Part shown: one piece after another, positions 44,151-57,430 of the stretch
Layout: each line of letters starts with the position of its first letter
Position numbering within the stretch: the stretch's first letter is position 1
Assembly: GCF_034190915.1 (NCBI RefSeq)
Contig: NW_026947624.1
Coordinates: 372,001-436,000, forward strand
Origin: Cavia porcellus
Lineage: Eukaryota > Chordata > Mammalia > Rodentia > Caviidae
Direction: 5' to 3'
Length of the DNA: 64,000 nt
Notes under the pieces: generated by a model
The model's database searches: none
What the model was told of the DNA's origin: nothing
The model's input: the letters and a program-made list of their open reading frames with translations, nothing else
Made by a program: the position numbers and the translations under genes

Positions 44151-45740
44151 AACACACACCCATACAATGCGCACCACCACGTGATGATTTTCTCACTCCT
44201 ACTAGTGAAAGTAATGTAACACACACCCATACAATGCGCACCACCCCGTGATGTTTTTCTCACTCCTACTAGTGAATGTAATGTAACACACACCCATACA
44301 ATGCGCACCACCCCGTGATGTTTTTCTCACTCCTACTAGTGAATGTAATGTAACACACACCCATACAATGCGCACCACCCCGTGATGTTTTTCTCACTCC
44401 TACTAGTGAATGTAATGTAACACACACCCATACAATGCGCACCACCCCGTGATGTTTTTCTCACTCCTACTAGTGAATGTAATGTAACACACACCCATAC
44501 AATGCGCACCACCCCGTGATGTTTTTCTCACTCCTACTAGTGAATGTAATGTAACACACACCCATACAATGCGCACCACCGCATGATGTTTTTCTCACTC
44601 CTACTAGTGAATCTAATGTAACACACACCCATACAATGCGCACCACCCCGTGATGTTTTTCTCACTCCTACTAGTGAATGTAATGTAACACACACCCATA
44701 CAATGCGCACCACCCCGTGATGTTTTTCTCACTCCTACTAGTGAATGTAATGTAACACACACCCATACAATGCGCACCACCCCGTGATGTTTTTCTCACT
44801 CCTACTAGTGAATGTAATGTAACACACACCCATACAATGCGCACCTCCCCGTGATGTTTTTCTCACTCCTACTAGAGAATGTAATGTAACACACACCCAT
44901 ACAATCCGCACCACCCCGTGATGTTTTTCTCACTGCTACTAGTGAATCTAATGTAACACACACCCATACAATGTGCACCACCCCGTGATGTTTTTCTCAC
45001 TGCTACTAGTGAATGTAATGTAACACACACCCATACAATGCGCACCACCCCGTGATGTTTTTCTCACTCCTACTAGTGAATCTAATCTAACACACACCCA
45101 TACAATGCGCACCACCCCGTGATGTTTTTCTCACTCCTACTAGTGAATCTGATGTAACACACACCCATACAATGCGCACCACCCCGTGATGATTTTCTCA
45201 CTCCTACTAGTGAATCTGATGTAACACACACCCATACAATGCGCACCACCCCGTGATGATTTTCTCACTCCTACTAGTGAATGTGATGTAACACACACCC
45301 ATACAATGCGCACCACCCCGTGATGTTTTTCTCACTCCTACTAGTGAATGTAATGTAACACACACCCAAACAATGCGCACCACCCCGTGATGTTTTTCTC
45401 ACTCCTACTAGTGAATCTGATGTAACACACACCCATACAATGCGCACCATTCCGTGATGTTTTTCTCACTCCTACTAGTGAATGTGATGTAACACACACC
45501 CATACAATGCGCACCACCCCGTGATGTTTTTCTCACTCCTACTAGTGAATGTAATGTAACACACACCCAAACAATGCGCACCACCCCGTGATTTTTTTCT
45601 CACTCCTACTAGTGAATCTAATGTAACACACACCCATACAATGCGCACCACCCCGTGATGTTTTTCTCACTCCCACTAGTGAATCTAATGTAACACACAC
45701 CCATACAATGCGCACCACCCCGTGATGTTTTTCTCACTCC
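44151..45740. repeat. Approach to R block 2
   Basis: Twenty-four monomers: CACGTGATGATTTTC, GTGAAAG, CCGCATG, CACCTCCCCG, ACTAGAGAATG (44874), CTAATCTAACAC, then the GATGATTTTC, CCATTCCGTG and GTGATTTTTTTCTC series that leads into the R-block head at 45741. Only satellite sequence. Confidence 0.82.
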
Positions 45741-48194
45741 CTCTAGTGAATCTAATGTAGCACACACCCATACAATGCGCACCACCCCGTGATGTTTTTC
45801 TCACTTCCACTAGTGAATCTAATGTAACACACACACATACAATGCGCACCACCACGTGATGTTTTTCTCACTGCCACTAGTGAATGTAATGTAGCACACA
45901 CCCATGCAATGCGCACCACCCCGTGATGTTTTTTCACTGCTACTAGTGAATGTAATGTAACACACACCCATACAATGCGCACCACCCCGTGATATTTTTC
46001 TCACTGCTACTAGGGAATCTAATGTAACACACACCCATACAATGCGCACCACCCCGTGATGTTTTTCTCACTCCTACTAGTGAATGTAATGTAACACACA
46101 CCCATACAATGCGCACCACCCCATGATGTTTTTCTCACTGCTACTAGTGAATCTAATGTAACAGACACCCATACAATGCGCACCACCCCGTGATGTTTTT
46201 CTCGCTGCTACTAGTGAATGTAATGTAACACACACCCATACAATGCGCACCACCCCGTGATGTTTTTCTCACTGCTACTAGTGAATCTAATGTAATACAC
46301 ACCCATACAATGCGGACCACCCCGTGAAGTTTTTCTCACTCATACTAGTGAATCTAATGTAACACACACCCATACAATGCGCACCACACCGTGATGTTTT
46401 TCTCACTGCTACTAGTGAATGTAATGTAACACACACCCATACAATGCGCACCACCCCATGATGTTTTTCTCACTGCTACTAGTGAATCTAATGTAACACA
46501 CACCCATACAATGCGCACCACCCCGTGATGTTTTTCTCACTGCTACTAGTGAATCTAATGTAACACACACCCATACAATGCGCACCACCCCGTGATGTTT
46601 TTCTCACTGCTACTAGTGAATATAATGTAACACACACCCATACAATGCGCACCACCCCGTGATGTTTTTCTCACGGCTACTAGTGAATCTAATGTAACAC
46701 ACATCCATACAATGCGCACCACCCCGTGATGTTTTTCTCACTGCTACTTGTGAATCTAATGTAACACACACCCATACAATGCGCACCACCCCGTGATGTT
46801 TTTCTCACTGCTACTAGTGAATCTAATGTAACACACATCCATACAATGCGCACCACCCCGTGATGTTTTTCTCACTGCTACTAGTGAATCTAATGTAACA
46901 CACACCCATACAATGCGCACCACCCCGTGATGTTTTTCTCACTCCTACTAGTGAATCTAATGTAACACACACCCATACAATGCGCACCACCCCGTGATGT
47001 TTTTCTCACTCCTACTAGTGAATCTAATGTAACACACACCCATACAATGCGCACCACCCCGTGATGTTTTTCTCACTCCTACTAGTGAATCTAATGTAAC
47101 ACACACCCATACAATGCGCACCACCCCGTGATGTTTTTCTCACTCCTACTAGTGAATGTAATGTAACACACACCCATACAATGCGCACCACCCCGTGATG
47201 ATTTTGTCACTCCTACTGGTGAAAGTAATGTAACACACACCCATACAATGCGCACCACCCCGTGATGTTTTTCTCACTCCTACTAGTGAATGTAATGTAA
47301 CACACACCCATACAATGCGCACCACCCCGTGATGTTTTTCTCACTCCTGCTAGTGAATCTAATGTAACACACACCCATACAATGCGCACCACCCCGTGAT
47401 GTTTTTCTCAATCCTGCTAGTGAATCTAATGTAACACACACCCATACAATGGGCACCACCCCGTGATGTTTTTGTCACTCCTGCTAGTGAATCTAATGTA
47501 ACACACACCCATACAAGGCGCACCACCCCGTGATGTTTTTCTCACTGCTACTAGTGAATGTAATGTAACACACACCCATACAATGCGCACCACCCCGTGA
47601 TGTTTTTCTCACTCCTACTAGTGAATCTTATGTAACACACACCCATACAAGCCGCACCACCCCGTGATGTTTTTCTCACTCCTACTAGTGAATCTAATGT
47701 AACACACACCCATACAAGGCGCACCACCCCGTGATGTTTTTCTCCCTCCTACTAGTGAATCTAATGTAACACACACCCATACAAGGCGCACAACCCCGTG
47801 ATATTTTTCTCACTCCTACTAGTTAATCTAATGTAACACACACCCATACAAGGCGCACCACCCCGTGATGTTTATCTCACTCCTACTAGTGAATCTTATG
47901 TAACACACACCCATACAAGGCGCACCACACCGTGATGTTTTTGTCACTGCTACTAGTGAATCTAATGTAACACACACCCATACAATGCGCACCACCCCGT
48001 GATGTTTTCTCACTGCTACTAGTGAATCTAATGTAACACACACCCATATATTGCGCACCACCCGTGATGTTTTTCTCACTGCTTCTAATGAATCTAATGT
48101 AACACACACCCAGACAATGCGCACCACCCCGTGAAGTTTTTCTCACTGCTACTAGTGAATCTAATGTAACACACACCCATACAATGCGCACCAC
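45741..48194. repeat. R block 2
   Basis: The head CTCCCTCTAG (45741) is 2087 bp from the tail marker TAGTTAATC region (47828), the same distance as in blocks 3 and 4. It has the full marker order: GTAGCACAC, 66-bp GATGTTTTTTCAC monomer, ACAGACACCC, TTCTCGCTGC, ATGCGGACC, TCACGGCTAC, ATCCATAC, GATGATTTTGTC, ACAAGCCGC, two 66-bp tail monomers and GCTTCTAATG. The offset to block 3 is 9170 bp. A second GTAGCACAC monomer at about 45891 is private to this copy. Confidence 0.9.
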
Positions 48195-49493
48195 CCCGTG
48201 ATGTTTTTCTCACTCCTACTAGTGAATCTAATGTAACACACACCCATACAATGCTCACCACCCCGTGATGTTTTTCTCACTCCTACTAGTGAATCTAATG
48301 TAACACACACCCATACAATGCGCACCACCCCGTGATGTTTTTCTCACTCCTACTAGTGAATGTAATGTAACACACACCCATACAATGCGCACCACCCCGT
48401 GATGATTTTCTCACTCCTACTAGTGAATGTAATGTAACACACACCCATACAATGCGCACCACCCCGTGATGTTTTTCTCACTCCTACTAGTGAATGTAAT
48501 GTAACACACACCCATACAATGCGCACCACCCCGTGATGTTTTTCTCACTCCTACTAGTGAATGTAATGTAACACACACCCATACAATGCACACCACCGCA
48601 TGATGTTTTTCTCACTCCTACTAGTGAATCTAATGTAACACACACCCATACAATGCGCACCACCCGGTGATGTTTTTCTCACTCCTACTAGTGAATGTAA
48701 TGTAACACACACCCATACAATGCGCACCACCCCGTGATGTTTTTCTCACTCCTACTAGTGAATGTAATGTAACACACACCCATACAATGCGCACCACCCC
48801 GTGATGTTTTTCTCACTCCTACTAGGGAATCTAATGTAACACACACCCATACAATGCGCACCACCCCGTGATGTTTTTCTCACTACTACTAGTGAATCTA
48901 ATGTAACACACACCCATACAATGCGCACCACCCCGTGATGTTTTTCTCACTCCTACTAGTGAATCTAATGTAACACACACCCATACAATGCGCACCACCC
49001 CGTGATGTTTTTCTCACTCCTACTAGTGAATGTAATGTAACACACACCCATACAATGCGCACCACCGCATGATGTTTTTCTCACTCCTACTAGTGAATCT
49101 AATGTAACACACACCCATACAATGCGCACCACCCGGTGATGTTTTTCTCACTCCTACTAGTGAATGTAATGTAACACACACCCATACAATGCGCACCACC
49201 CCGTGATGTTTTTCTCACTCCTACTAGTGAATGTAATGTAACACACACCCATACAATGCGCACCACCCCGTGATGTTTTTCTCACTCCTACTAGTGAATC
49301 TAATGTAACACACACCCATACAATGCGCACCACCCCGTGATGTTTTTCTCACTACTACTAGTGAATCTAATGTAACACACACCCATACAATGCGCACCAC
49401 CCCGTGATGTTTTTCTCACTCCTACTAGTGAATTTAATGTAACACACACCCATACAATGCGCACCACCCCGTGATGTTTTTCTCACTCCTACT
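48195..49493. repeat. Satellite stretch after R block 2
   Basis: About 19 monomers with GATGATTTTC, CCGCATG, CCCGGTGATG (48665) and CACTACTACTAG monomers in an order that also follows R blocks 3 and 4 (CCCGGTGATG at 57834 and about 62654). CCGCATG/CCCGGTGATG/CACTACTACTAG is itself repeated locally at about 48.6-48.9 and 49.07-49.36 kb. Confidence 0.82.
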
Positions 49494-52290
49494 AGTGAAT
49501 GTAATGTAACACACACCCATACAATGCGCACCACCCCGTGATGTTTTTCTCACTCCTACTAGAGAATGTAATGTAACACACACCCATACAATGCGCACCA
49601 CCCCGTGATGTTTTTCTCACTGCTACTAGTGAATCTAATGTAACACACACCCATACAATGTGCACCACCCCGTGATGTTTTTCTCACTGCTACTAGTGAA
49701 TGTAATGTAACACACACCCATACAATGCGCACCACCCCGTGATGTTTTTCTCACTCCTACTAGTGAATCTAATCTAACACACACCCATACAATGCGCACC
49801 ACCCCGTGATGTTTTTCTCACTCCTACTAGTGAATCTGAGGTAACACACACCCATACAATGCGCACCACCCCGTGATGTTTTTCTCACTGCTACTAGTGA
49901 ATCTAATGTAACACACACCCATACAATGTGCACCACCCCGTGATGTTTTTCTCACTGCTACTAGTGAATGTAATGTAACACACACCCATACAATGCGCAC
50001 CACCCCGTGATGTTTTTCTCACTCCTACTAGTGAATCTAATCTAACACACACCCATACAATGCGCACCACCCCGTGATGTTTTTCTCACTCCTACTAGTG
50101 AATCTGATGTAACACACACCCATACAATGCGCACCACCCCGTGATGATTTTCTCACTCCTACTAGTGAATCTGATGTAACACACACCCATACAATGCGCA
50201 CCACCCCGTGATGATTTTCTCACTCCTACTAGTGAATGTGATGTAACACACACCCATACAATGCGCACCACCCCGTGATGTTTTTCTCACTCCTACTAGT
50301 GAATGTAATGTAACACACACCCAAACAATGCGCACCACCCCGTGATGTTTTTCTCACTCCTACTAGTGAATCTGATGTAACACACACCCATACAATGCGC
50401 ACCATTCCGTGATGTTTTTCTCACTCCTACTAATGAATGTGATGTAACACACACCCATACAATGCGCACCACCCCGTGCTGTTTTTGTCACTCCTACTAG
50501 TGAATGTAATGTAACACACACCCAAACAATGCGCACCACCCCGTGATTTTTTTCTCACTCCTACTAGTGAATCTAATGTAACACACACCCATGCAATGCG
50601 CACCACCACGTGATGTTTTTCTCCCTCCTACTAGTGAATCTAATGTAATACACACCGATACAATGCGCACCACCCCGTGATGTTTTTCTCACTCCCACTA
50701 GTGAATGTAATGTAACACACACCCATACAATGCGCACCACCCCGTGATGTTTTTCTCACTCCCACTAGTGAATCTAATGTAACACACACCCATACAATGC
50801 GCACCACCCCGTGATGTTTTTCTCACTCCCTCTAGTGAATCTAATGTAGCACACACCCATACAATGCGCACCACCCCGTGATGTTTTTCTCACTCCCACT
50901 AGTGAATCTAATGTAACACACACACATACAATGCGCACCACCACGTGATGTTTTTCTCACTGCCACTAGTGAATGTAATGTAACACACACCCATGCAATG
51001 CGCACCACCCCGTGATGTTTTTCTCACTGCTACTAGTGAATGTAATGTAACACACACCCATACAATGCGCACCACCCCGTGATGTTTTTCTCACTGCTAC
51101 TAGTGAATCTAATGTAACACACACCCATACAATGCGCACCACCCCGTGATGTTTTTCTCCCTCCTACTAGTGAATCTAATGTAACACACACCCATACAAT
51201 GCGCACCACCCCGTGATATTTTTCTCACTCCTGCTAGTGAATCTAATGTAACACACACCCATACAAGCGCACCACCCCGTGATGTTTTTCTCACTCCTGC
51301 TAGTGAATGTAATGTAACACACACCCATACAAGCGCACCACCCCGTGATGTTTTTCTCACTCCTGCTAGTGAATCTAATGTAACACACACCCATACAAGC
51401 GCACCACCCCGTGATGTTTTTCTCACTCCTGCTAGTGAATGTAATGTAACACACACCCATACAATGCGCACCACCCCGTGATGTTTTTCTCACTCCTACT
51501 AGAGAATGTAATGTAACACACACCCATACAATGCGCACCACCCCGTGATGTTTTTCTCACTGCTACTAGTGAATCTAATGTAACACACACCCATACAATG
51601 TGCACCACCCCGTGATGTTTTTCTCACTGCTACTAGTGAATGTAATGTAACACACACCCATACAATGCGCACCACCCCGTGATGTTTTTCTCACTCCTAC
51701 TAGTGAATCTAATCTAACACACACCCATACAATGCGCACCACCCCGTGATGTTTTTCTCACTCCTACTAGTGAATCTGAGGTAACACACACCCATACAAT
51801 GCGCACCACCCCGTGATGTTTTTCTCACTGCTACTAGTGAATCTAATGTAACACACACCCATACAATGTGCACCACCCCGTGATGTTTTTCTCACTGCTA
51901 CTAGTGAATGTAATGTAACACACACCCATACAATGCGCACCACCCCGTGATGTTTTTCTCACTCCTACTAGTGAATCTAATCTAACACACACCCATACAA
52001 TGCGCACCACCCCGTGATGTTTTTCTCACTCCTACTAGTGAATCTGATGTAACACACACCCATACAATGCGCACCACCCCGTGATGATTTTCTCACTCCT
52101 ACTAGTGAATCTGATGTAACACACACCCATACAATGCGCACCACCCCGTGATGATTTTCTCACTCCTACTAGTGAATGTGATGTAACACACACCCATACA
52201 ATGCGCACCACCCCGTGATGTTTTTCTCACTCCTACTAGTGAATGTAATGTAACACACACCCAAACAATGCGCACCACCCCGTGATGTTT
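49494..52290. repeat. 29-monomer duplication (1940 bp) with local 4-mer repeats
   Basis: About 49.49-50.35 kb recurs at 51.43-52.29 kb at +1940 bp, which is 29 monomers minus the three 66-bp monomers in between: ACTAGAGAATG 49561 and 51501, GAATCTGAGG about 49845 and 51775, GAATCTGATG about 50100 and 52040. Within each copy a four-monomer unit (CACTGCTAC, ATGTGCACC, CTAATCTAACAC, GAATCTGA) is repeated 268 bp apart. Between the copies lies a truncated R-block head (CTCCCTCTAG 50830) ending in the chimeric junction. Confidence 0.86.
51233..51430. repeat. Three consecutive 66-bp monomers
   Basis: Monomers 51233-51298, 51299-51364 and 51365-51430 all lack T35 (ACAAGCGC). Elsewhere this variant is solitary. 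They alternate C and G at position 11, so a two-monomer unit was probably multiplied. With period 66, a multiple of 3, the minus-strand frame stays in phase, which produces the unusual pair of 121-codon open frames here. Confidence 0.93.
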
Positions 52291-54910
52291 TTCTCACTCC
52301 TACTAGTGAATGTAATGTAACACACACCCAAACAATGCGCACCACCCCGTGCTGTTTTTGTCACTCCTACTAGTGAATGTAATGTAACACACACCCAAAC
52401 AATGCGCACCACCCCGTGATGTTTTTCTCACCCCTGCTAGTGAATGTAATGTAACACACACCCATACAAGGCGCACCACCCCGTGATGTTTTTCTCACTC
52501 CTACTAGTGAATCTAATGTGACACACACACATACAATGCGCACCACACCATGACGTTTTTCTCACTCCTACTAGTGAATCTAATGTGACACACACCCATA
52601 CAATGCGCACCACCCCGTGATGTTTTTCTCACTCCTACTAGTGAATGTGATGTAACACACACCCATACAATGCGCACCACCCCGTGATGTTTTTCTCACT
52701 CCTACTAGTGAATGTAATGTAACACACACCCATACAATGCGCACCACCCCGTGATGTTTTTCTCACTCCTACTAGTGAATGTAATGTAACACACACCCAT
52801 ACAATGCGCACCACCCCGTGATGTTTTTCTCACTCCTACTAGTGAATGTAATGTAACACACACCCATACAATGCGCACCACCCCGTGATGTTTTTCTCAC
52901 TCCTACTAGTGAATGTAATGTAACACACACCCATACAATGCGCACCACCCCGTGATGTTTTTCTCACTCCTACTAGTGAATGTAATGTAACACACACCCA
53001 TACAATGCGCACCACCGCATGATGTTTTTCTCACTCCAACTAGTGAATCTAATGTAACACACACCCATACAATGCGCACCACCCCGTGATGTTTTTCTCA
53101 CTCCTACTAGTGAATGTAATGTAACACACACCCATACAATGCGCACCACCCCGTGATGTTTTTCTCACTCCTACTAGTGAATGTAATGTAACACACACCC
53201 ATACAATGCGCACCACCCCGTGATGTTTTTATCACTCCTACTAGTGAATGTAATGTAACACACACCCATACAATGCGCACCACCGCATGATGTTTTTCTC
53301 ACTCCTACTAGTGAATCTAATGTAACACACACCCATACAATGCGCACCACCCGGTGATGTTTTTCTCACTCCTACTAGTGAATGTAATGTAACACACACC
53401 CATACAATGCGCACCACCCCGTGATGTTTTTCTCACTCCTACTAGTGAATGTAATGTAACACACACCCATACAATGCGCACCACCCCGTGATGTTTTTCT
53501 CACTCCTACTAGTGAATGTAATGTAACACACACCCATACAATGCGCACCACCCCGTGATGTTTTTCTCACTCCTACTAGTGAATGTAATGTAACACACAC
53601 CCATACAATGCGCACCACAGCATGTTTTTCTCACTCCTACTAGTGAATCTAATGTAACACACACCCATGCAATGCGCACCACCCCGTGATGTTTTTCTCA
53701 CTCCTACTAGTGAATGTAATGTAACACACACCCATACAATGCGCACCACCCCGTGATGTTTTTCTCACTCCTACTAGTGAATGTAATGTAACACACACCC
53801 ATACAATGCGCACCACCCCGTGATGTTTTTCTCACTCCTACTAGTGAATGTAATGTAACACACACCCATACAATGCGCACCTCCCCGTGATGTTTTTCTC
53901 ACTCCTACTAGAGAATGTAATGTAACACACACCCATACAATGCGCACCACCCCGTGATGTTTTTCTCACTGCTACTAGTGAATCTAATGTAACACACACC
54001 CATACAATGTGCACCACCCCGTGATGTTTTTCTCACTGCTACTAGTGAATGTAATGTAACACACACCCATACAATGCGCACCACCCCGTGATGTTTTTCT
54101 CACTCCTACTAGTGAATCTAATCTAACACACACCCATACAATGCGCACCACCCCGTGATGTTTTTCTCACTCCTACTAGTGAATCTGATGTAACACACAC
54201 CCATACAATGCGCACCACCCCGTGATGATTTTCTCACTCCTACTAGTGAATCTGATGTAACACACACCCATACAATGCGCACCACCCCGTGATGATTTTC
54301 TCACTCCTACTAGTGAATGTGATGTAACACACACCCATACAATGCGCACCACCCCGTGATGTTTTTCTCACTCCTACTAGTGAATGTAATGTAACACACA
54401 CCCAAACAATGCGCACCACCCCGTGATGTTTTTCTCACTCCTACTAGTGAATCTGATGTAACACACACCCATACAATGCGCACCATTCCGTGATGTTTTT
54501 CTCACTCCTACTAGTGAATGTGATGTAACACACACCCATACAATGCGCACCACCCCGTGATGTTTTTCTCACTCCTACTAGTGAATGTAATGTAACACAC
54601 ACCCAAACAATGCGCACCACCCCGTGATTTTTTTCTCACTCCTACTAGTGAATCTAATGTAACACACACCCATACAATGCGCACCACCCCGTGATGTTTT
54701 TCTCCCTCCTACTAGTGAATCTAATGTAATACACACCGATACAATGCGCACCACCCCGTGATGTTTTTCTCACTCCCACTAGTGAATGTAATGTAACACA
54801 CACCCATACAATGCGCACCACCCCGTGATGTTTTTCTCACTCCCACTAGTGAATCTAATGTAACACACACCCATACAATGCGCACCACCCCGTGATGTTT
54901 TTCTCACTCC
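52291..54910. repeat. Satellite stretch leading into R block 3
   Basis: About 39 monomers. It begins with CTGCTTTTTGTC-like and ACAAGGCGC monomers, then TAATGTGACA with CACCATGACG (52.51-52.6 kb), GTGATG, CCGCATG and TTTTTATCAC (53231) in the order of 42.8-43.6 kb, and ends with the ACTAGAGAATG (about 53910) to CTCCCTCTAG approach. Offsets of 9709 bp from the 43.5 kb marker show that it is a copy of that region. Confidence 0.8.
53575..53638. repeat. 64-bp monomer, the shortest in the window
   Basis: Three bases are missing around positions 46-51, giving ACCACAGCATGTTTTTC in place of the usual ACCACCCCGTGATG context. It may derive from a CCGCATG-type monomer. It is single-copy in the window, so the event is probably recent. 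Confidence 0.92.
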
Positions 54911-57430
54911 CTCTAGTGAATCTAATGTAGCACACACCCATACAATGCGCACCACCCCGTGATGTTTTTCTCACTTCCACTAGTGAATCTAATGTAACAC
55001 ACACACATACAATGCGCACCACCACATGATGTTTTTCTCACTGCCACTAGTGAATGTAATGTAACACACACCCATGCAATGCGCACCACCCCGTGATGTT
55101 TTTTCACTGCTACTAGTGAATGTAATGTAACACACACCCATACAATGCGCACCACCCCGTGATGTTTTTCTCACTGCTACTAGGGAATCTAATGTAACAC
55201 ACACCCATACAATGCGCACCACCCCGTGATGTTTTTCTCACTCCTACTAGTGAATGTAATGTAACACACACCCATACAATGCGCACCACCCCATGATGTT
55301 TTTCTCACTGCTACTAGTGAATCTAATGTAACAGACACCCATACAATGCGCACCACCCCGTGATGTTTTTCTCGCTGCTACTAGTGAATGTAATGTAACA
55401 CACACCCATACAATGCGCACCACCCCGTGATGTTTTTCTCACTGCTACTAGTGAATCTAATGTAATACACACCCATACAATGCGGACCACCCCGTGAAGT
55501 TTTTCTCACTCATACTAGTGAATCTAATGTAACACACACCCATACAATGCGCACCACACCGTGATGTTTTTCTCACTGCTACTAGTGAATGTAATGTAAC
55601 ACACACCCATACAATGCGCACCACCCCATGATGTTTTTCTCACTGCTACTAGTGAATCTAATGTAACACACACCCATACAATGCGCACCACCCCGTGATG
55701 TTTTTCTCACTGCTACTAGTGAATCTAATGTAACACACACCCATACAATGCGCACCACCCCGTGATGTTTTTCTCACTGCTACTAGTGAATATAATGTAA
55801 CACACACCCATACAATGCGCACCACCCCGTGATGTTTTTCTCACGGCTACTAGTGAATCTAATGTAACACACATCCATACAATGCGCACCACCCCGTGAT
55901 GTTTTTCTCACTGCTACTTGTGAATCTAATGTAACACACACCCATACAATGCGCACCACCCCGTGATGTTTTTCTCACTGCTACTAGTGAATCTAATGTA
56001 ACACACATCCATACAATGCGCACCACCCCGTGATGTTTTTCTCACTGCTACTAGTGAATCTAATGTAACACACACCCATACAATGCGCACCACCCCGTGA
56101 TGTTTTTCTCACTCCTACTAGTGAATCTAATGTAACACACACCCATACAATGCGCACCACCCCGTGATGTTTTTCTCACTCCTACTAGTGAATCTAATGT
56201 AACACACACCCATACAATGCGCACCACCCCGTGATGTTTTTCTCACTCCTACTAGTGAATCTAATGTAACACACACCCATACAATGCGCACCACCCCGTG
56301 ATGTTTTTCTCACTCCTACTAGTGAATGTAATGTAACACACACCCATACAATGCGCACCATCCCGTGATGATTTTGTCACTCCTACTGGTGAAAGTAATG
56401 TAACACACACCCATACAATGCGCACCACCCCGTGATGTTTTTCTCACTCCTACTAGTGAATGTAATGTAACACACACCCATACAATGCGCACCACCCCGT
56501 GATGTTTTTCTCACTCCTGCTAGTGAATCTAATGTAACACACACCCACACAATGCGCACCACCCCGTGATGTTTTTCTCAATCCTGCTAGTGAATCTAAT
56601 GTAACACACACCCATACAATGGGCACCACCCCGTGATGTTTTTGTCACTCCTGCTAGTGAATCTAATGTAACACACACCCATACACGGCGCACCACCCCG
56701 TGATGTTTTTCTCACTCCTGCTAGTGAATGTAATGTAACACACACCCATACAATGCGCACCACCCCGTGATGTTTTTCTCACTCCTACTAGTGAATCTTA
56801 TGTAACACACACCCATACAAGCCGCACCACCCCGTGATGTTTTTCTCACTCCTACTAGTGAATCTAATGTAACACACACCCATACAAGGCGCACCACCCC
56901 GTGATGTTTTTCTCCCTCCTACTAGTGAATCTAATGTAACACACACCCATACAAGGCGCACAACCCCGTGATATTTTTCTCACTCCTACTAGTTAATCTA
57001 ATGTAACACACACCCATACAAGGCGCACCACCCCGTGATGTTTATCTCACTCCTACTAGTGAATCTTATGTAACACACACCCATACAAGGCGCACCACAC
57101 CGTGATGTTTTTGTCACTGCTACTAGTGAAACTAATGTAACACACACCCATACAATGCGCACCACCCCGTGATGTTTTCTCACTGCTACTAGTGAATCTA
57201 ATGTAACACACACCCATACATTGCGCACCACCCGTGATGTTTTTCTCACTGCTTCTAATGAATCTAATGTAACACACACCCATACAATGCGCACCACCCC
57301 GTGAAGTTTTTCTCACTGCTACTAGTGAATCTAATGTAACACACACCCATACAATGCGCACCCCCCCTGATGTTTTTCTCACTCCTACTAGTGAATCTAA
57401 TGTAACACACACCCATACAATGCGCACCAC
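54911..57430. repeat. R block 3
   Basis: Same marker order as block 2 at +9170 bp, with head at 54911 and tail at 56998 (2087 bp apart). Private tail variants are ACACGGCGC (56683), GTGAAACTAATG (about 57127), ACATTGCGC (about 57221) and a 66-bp monomer with CCCCCCCTGATG (about 57361). These are shared with the displaced partial copy at 63.0 kb but not with block 4. The 124-codon minus-strand frame at 57056-57430 spans the tail's two consecutive 66-bp monomers and is not a gene. Confidence 0.9.
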
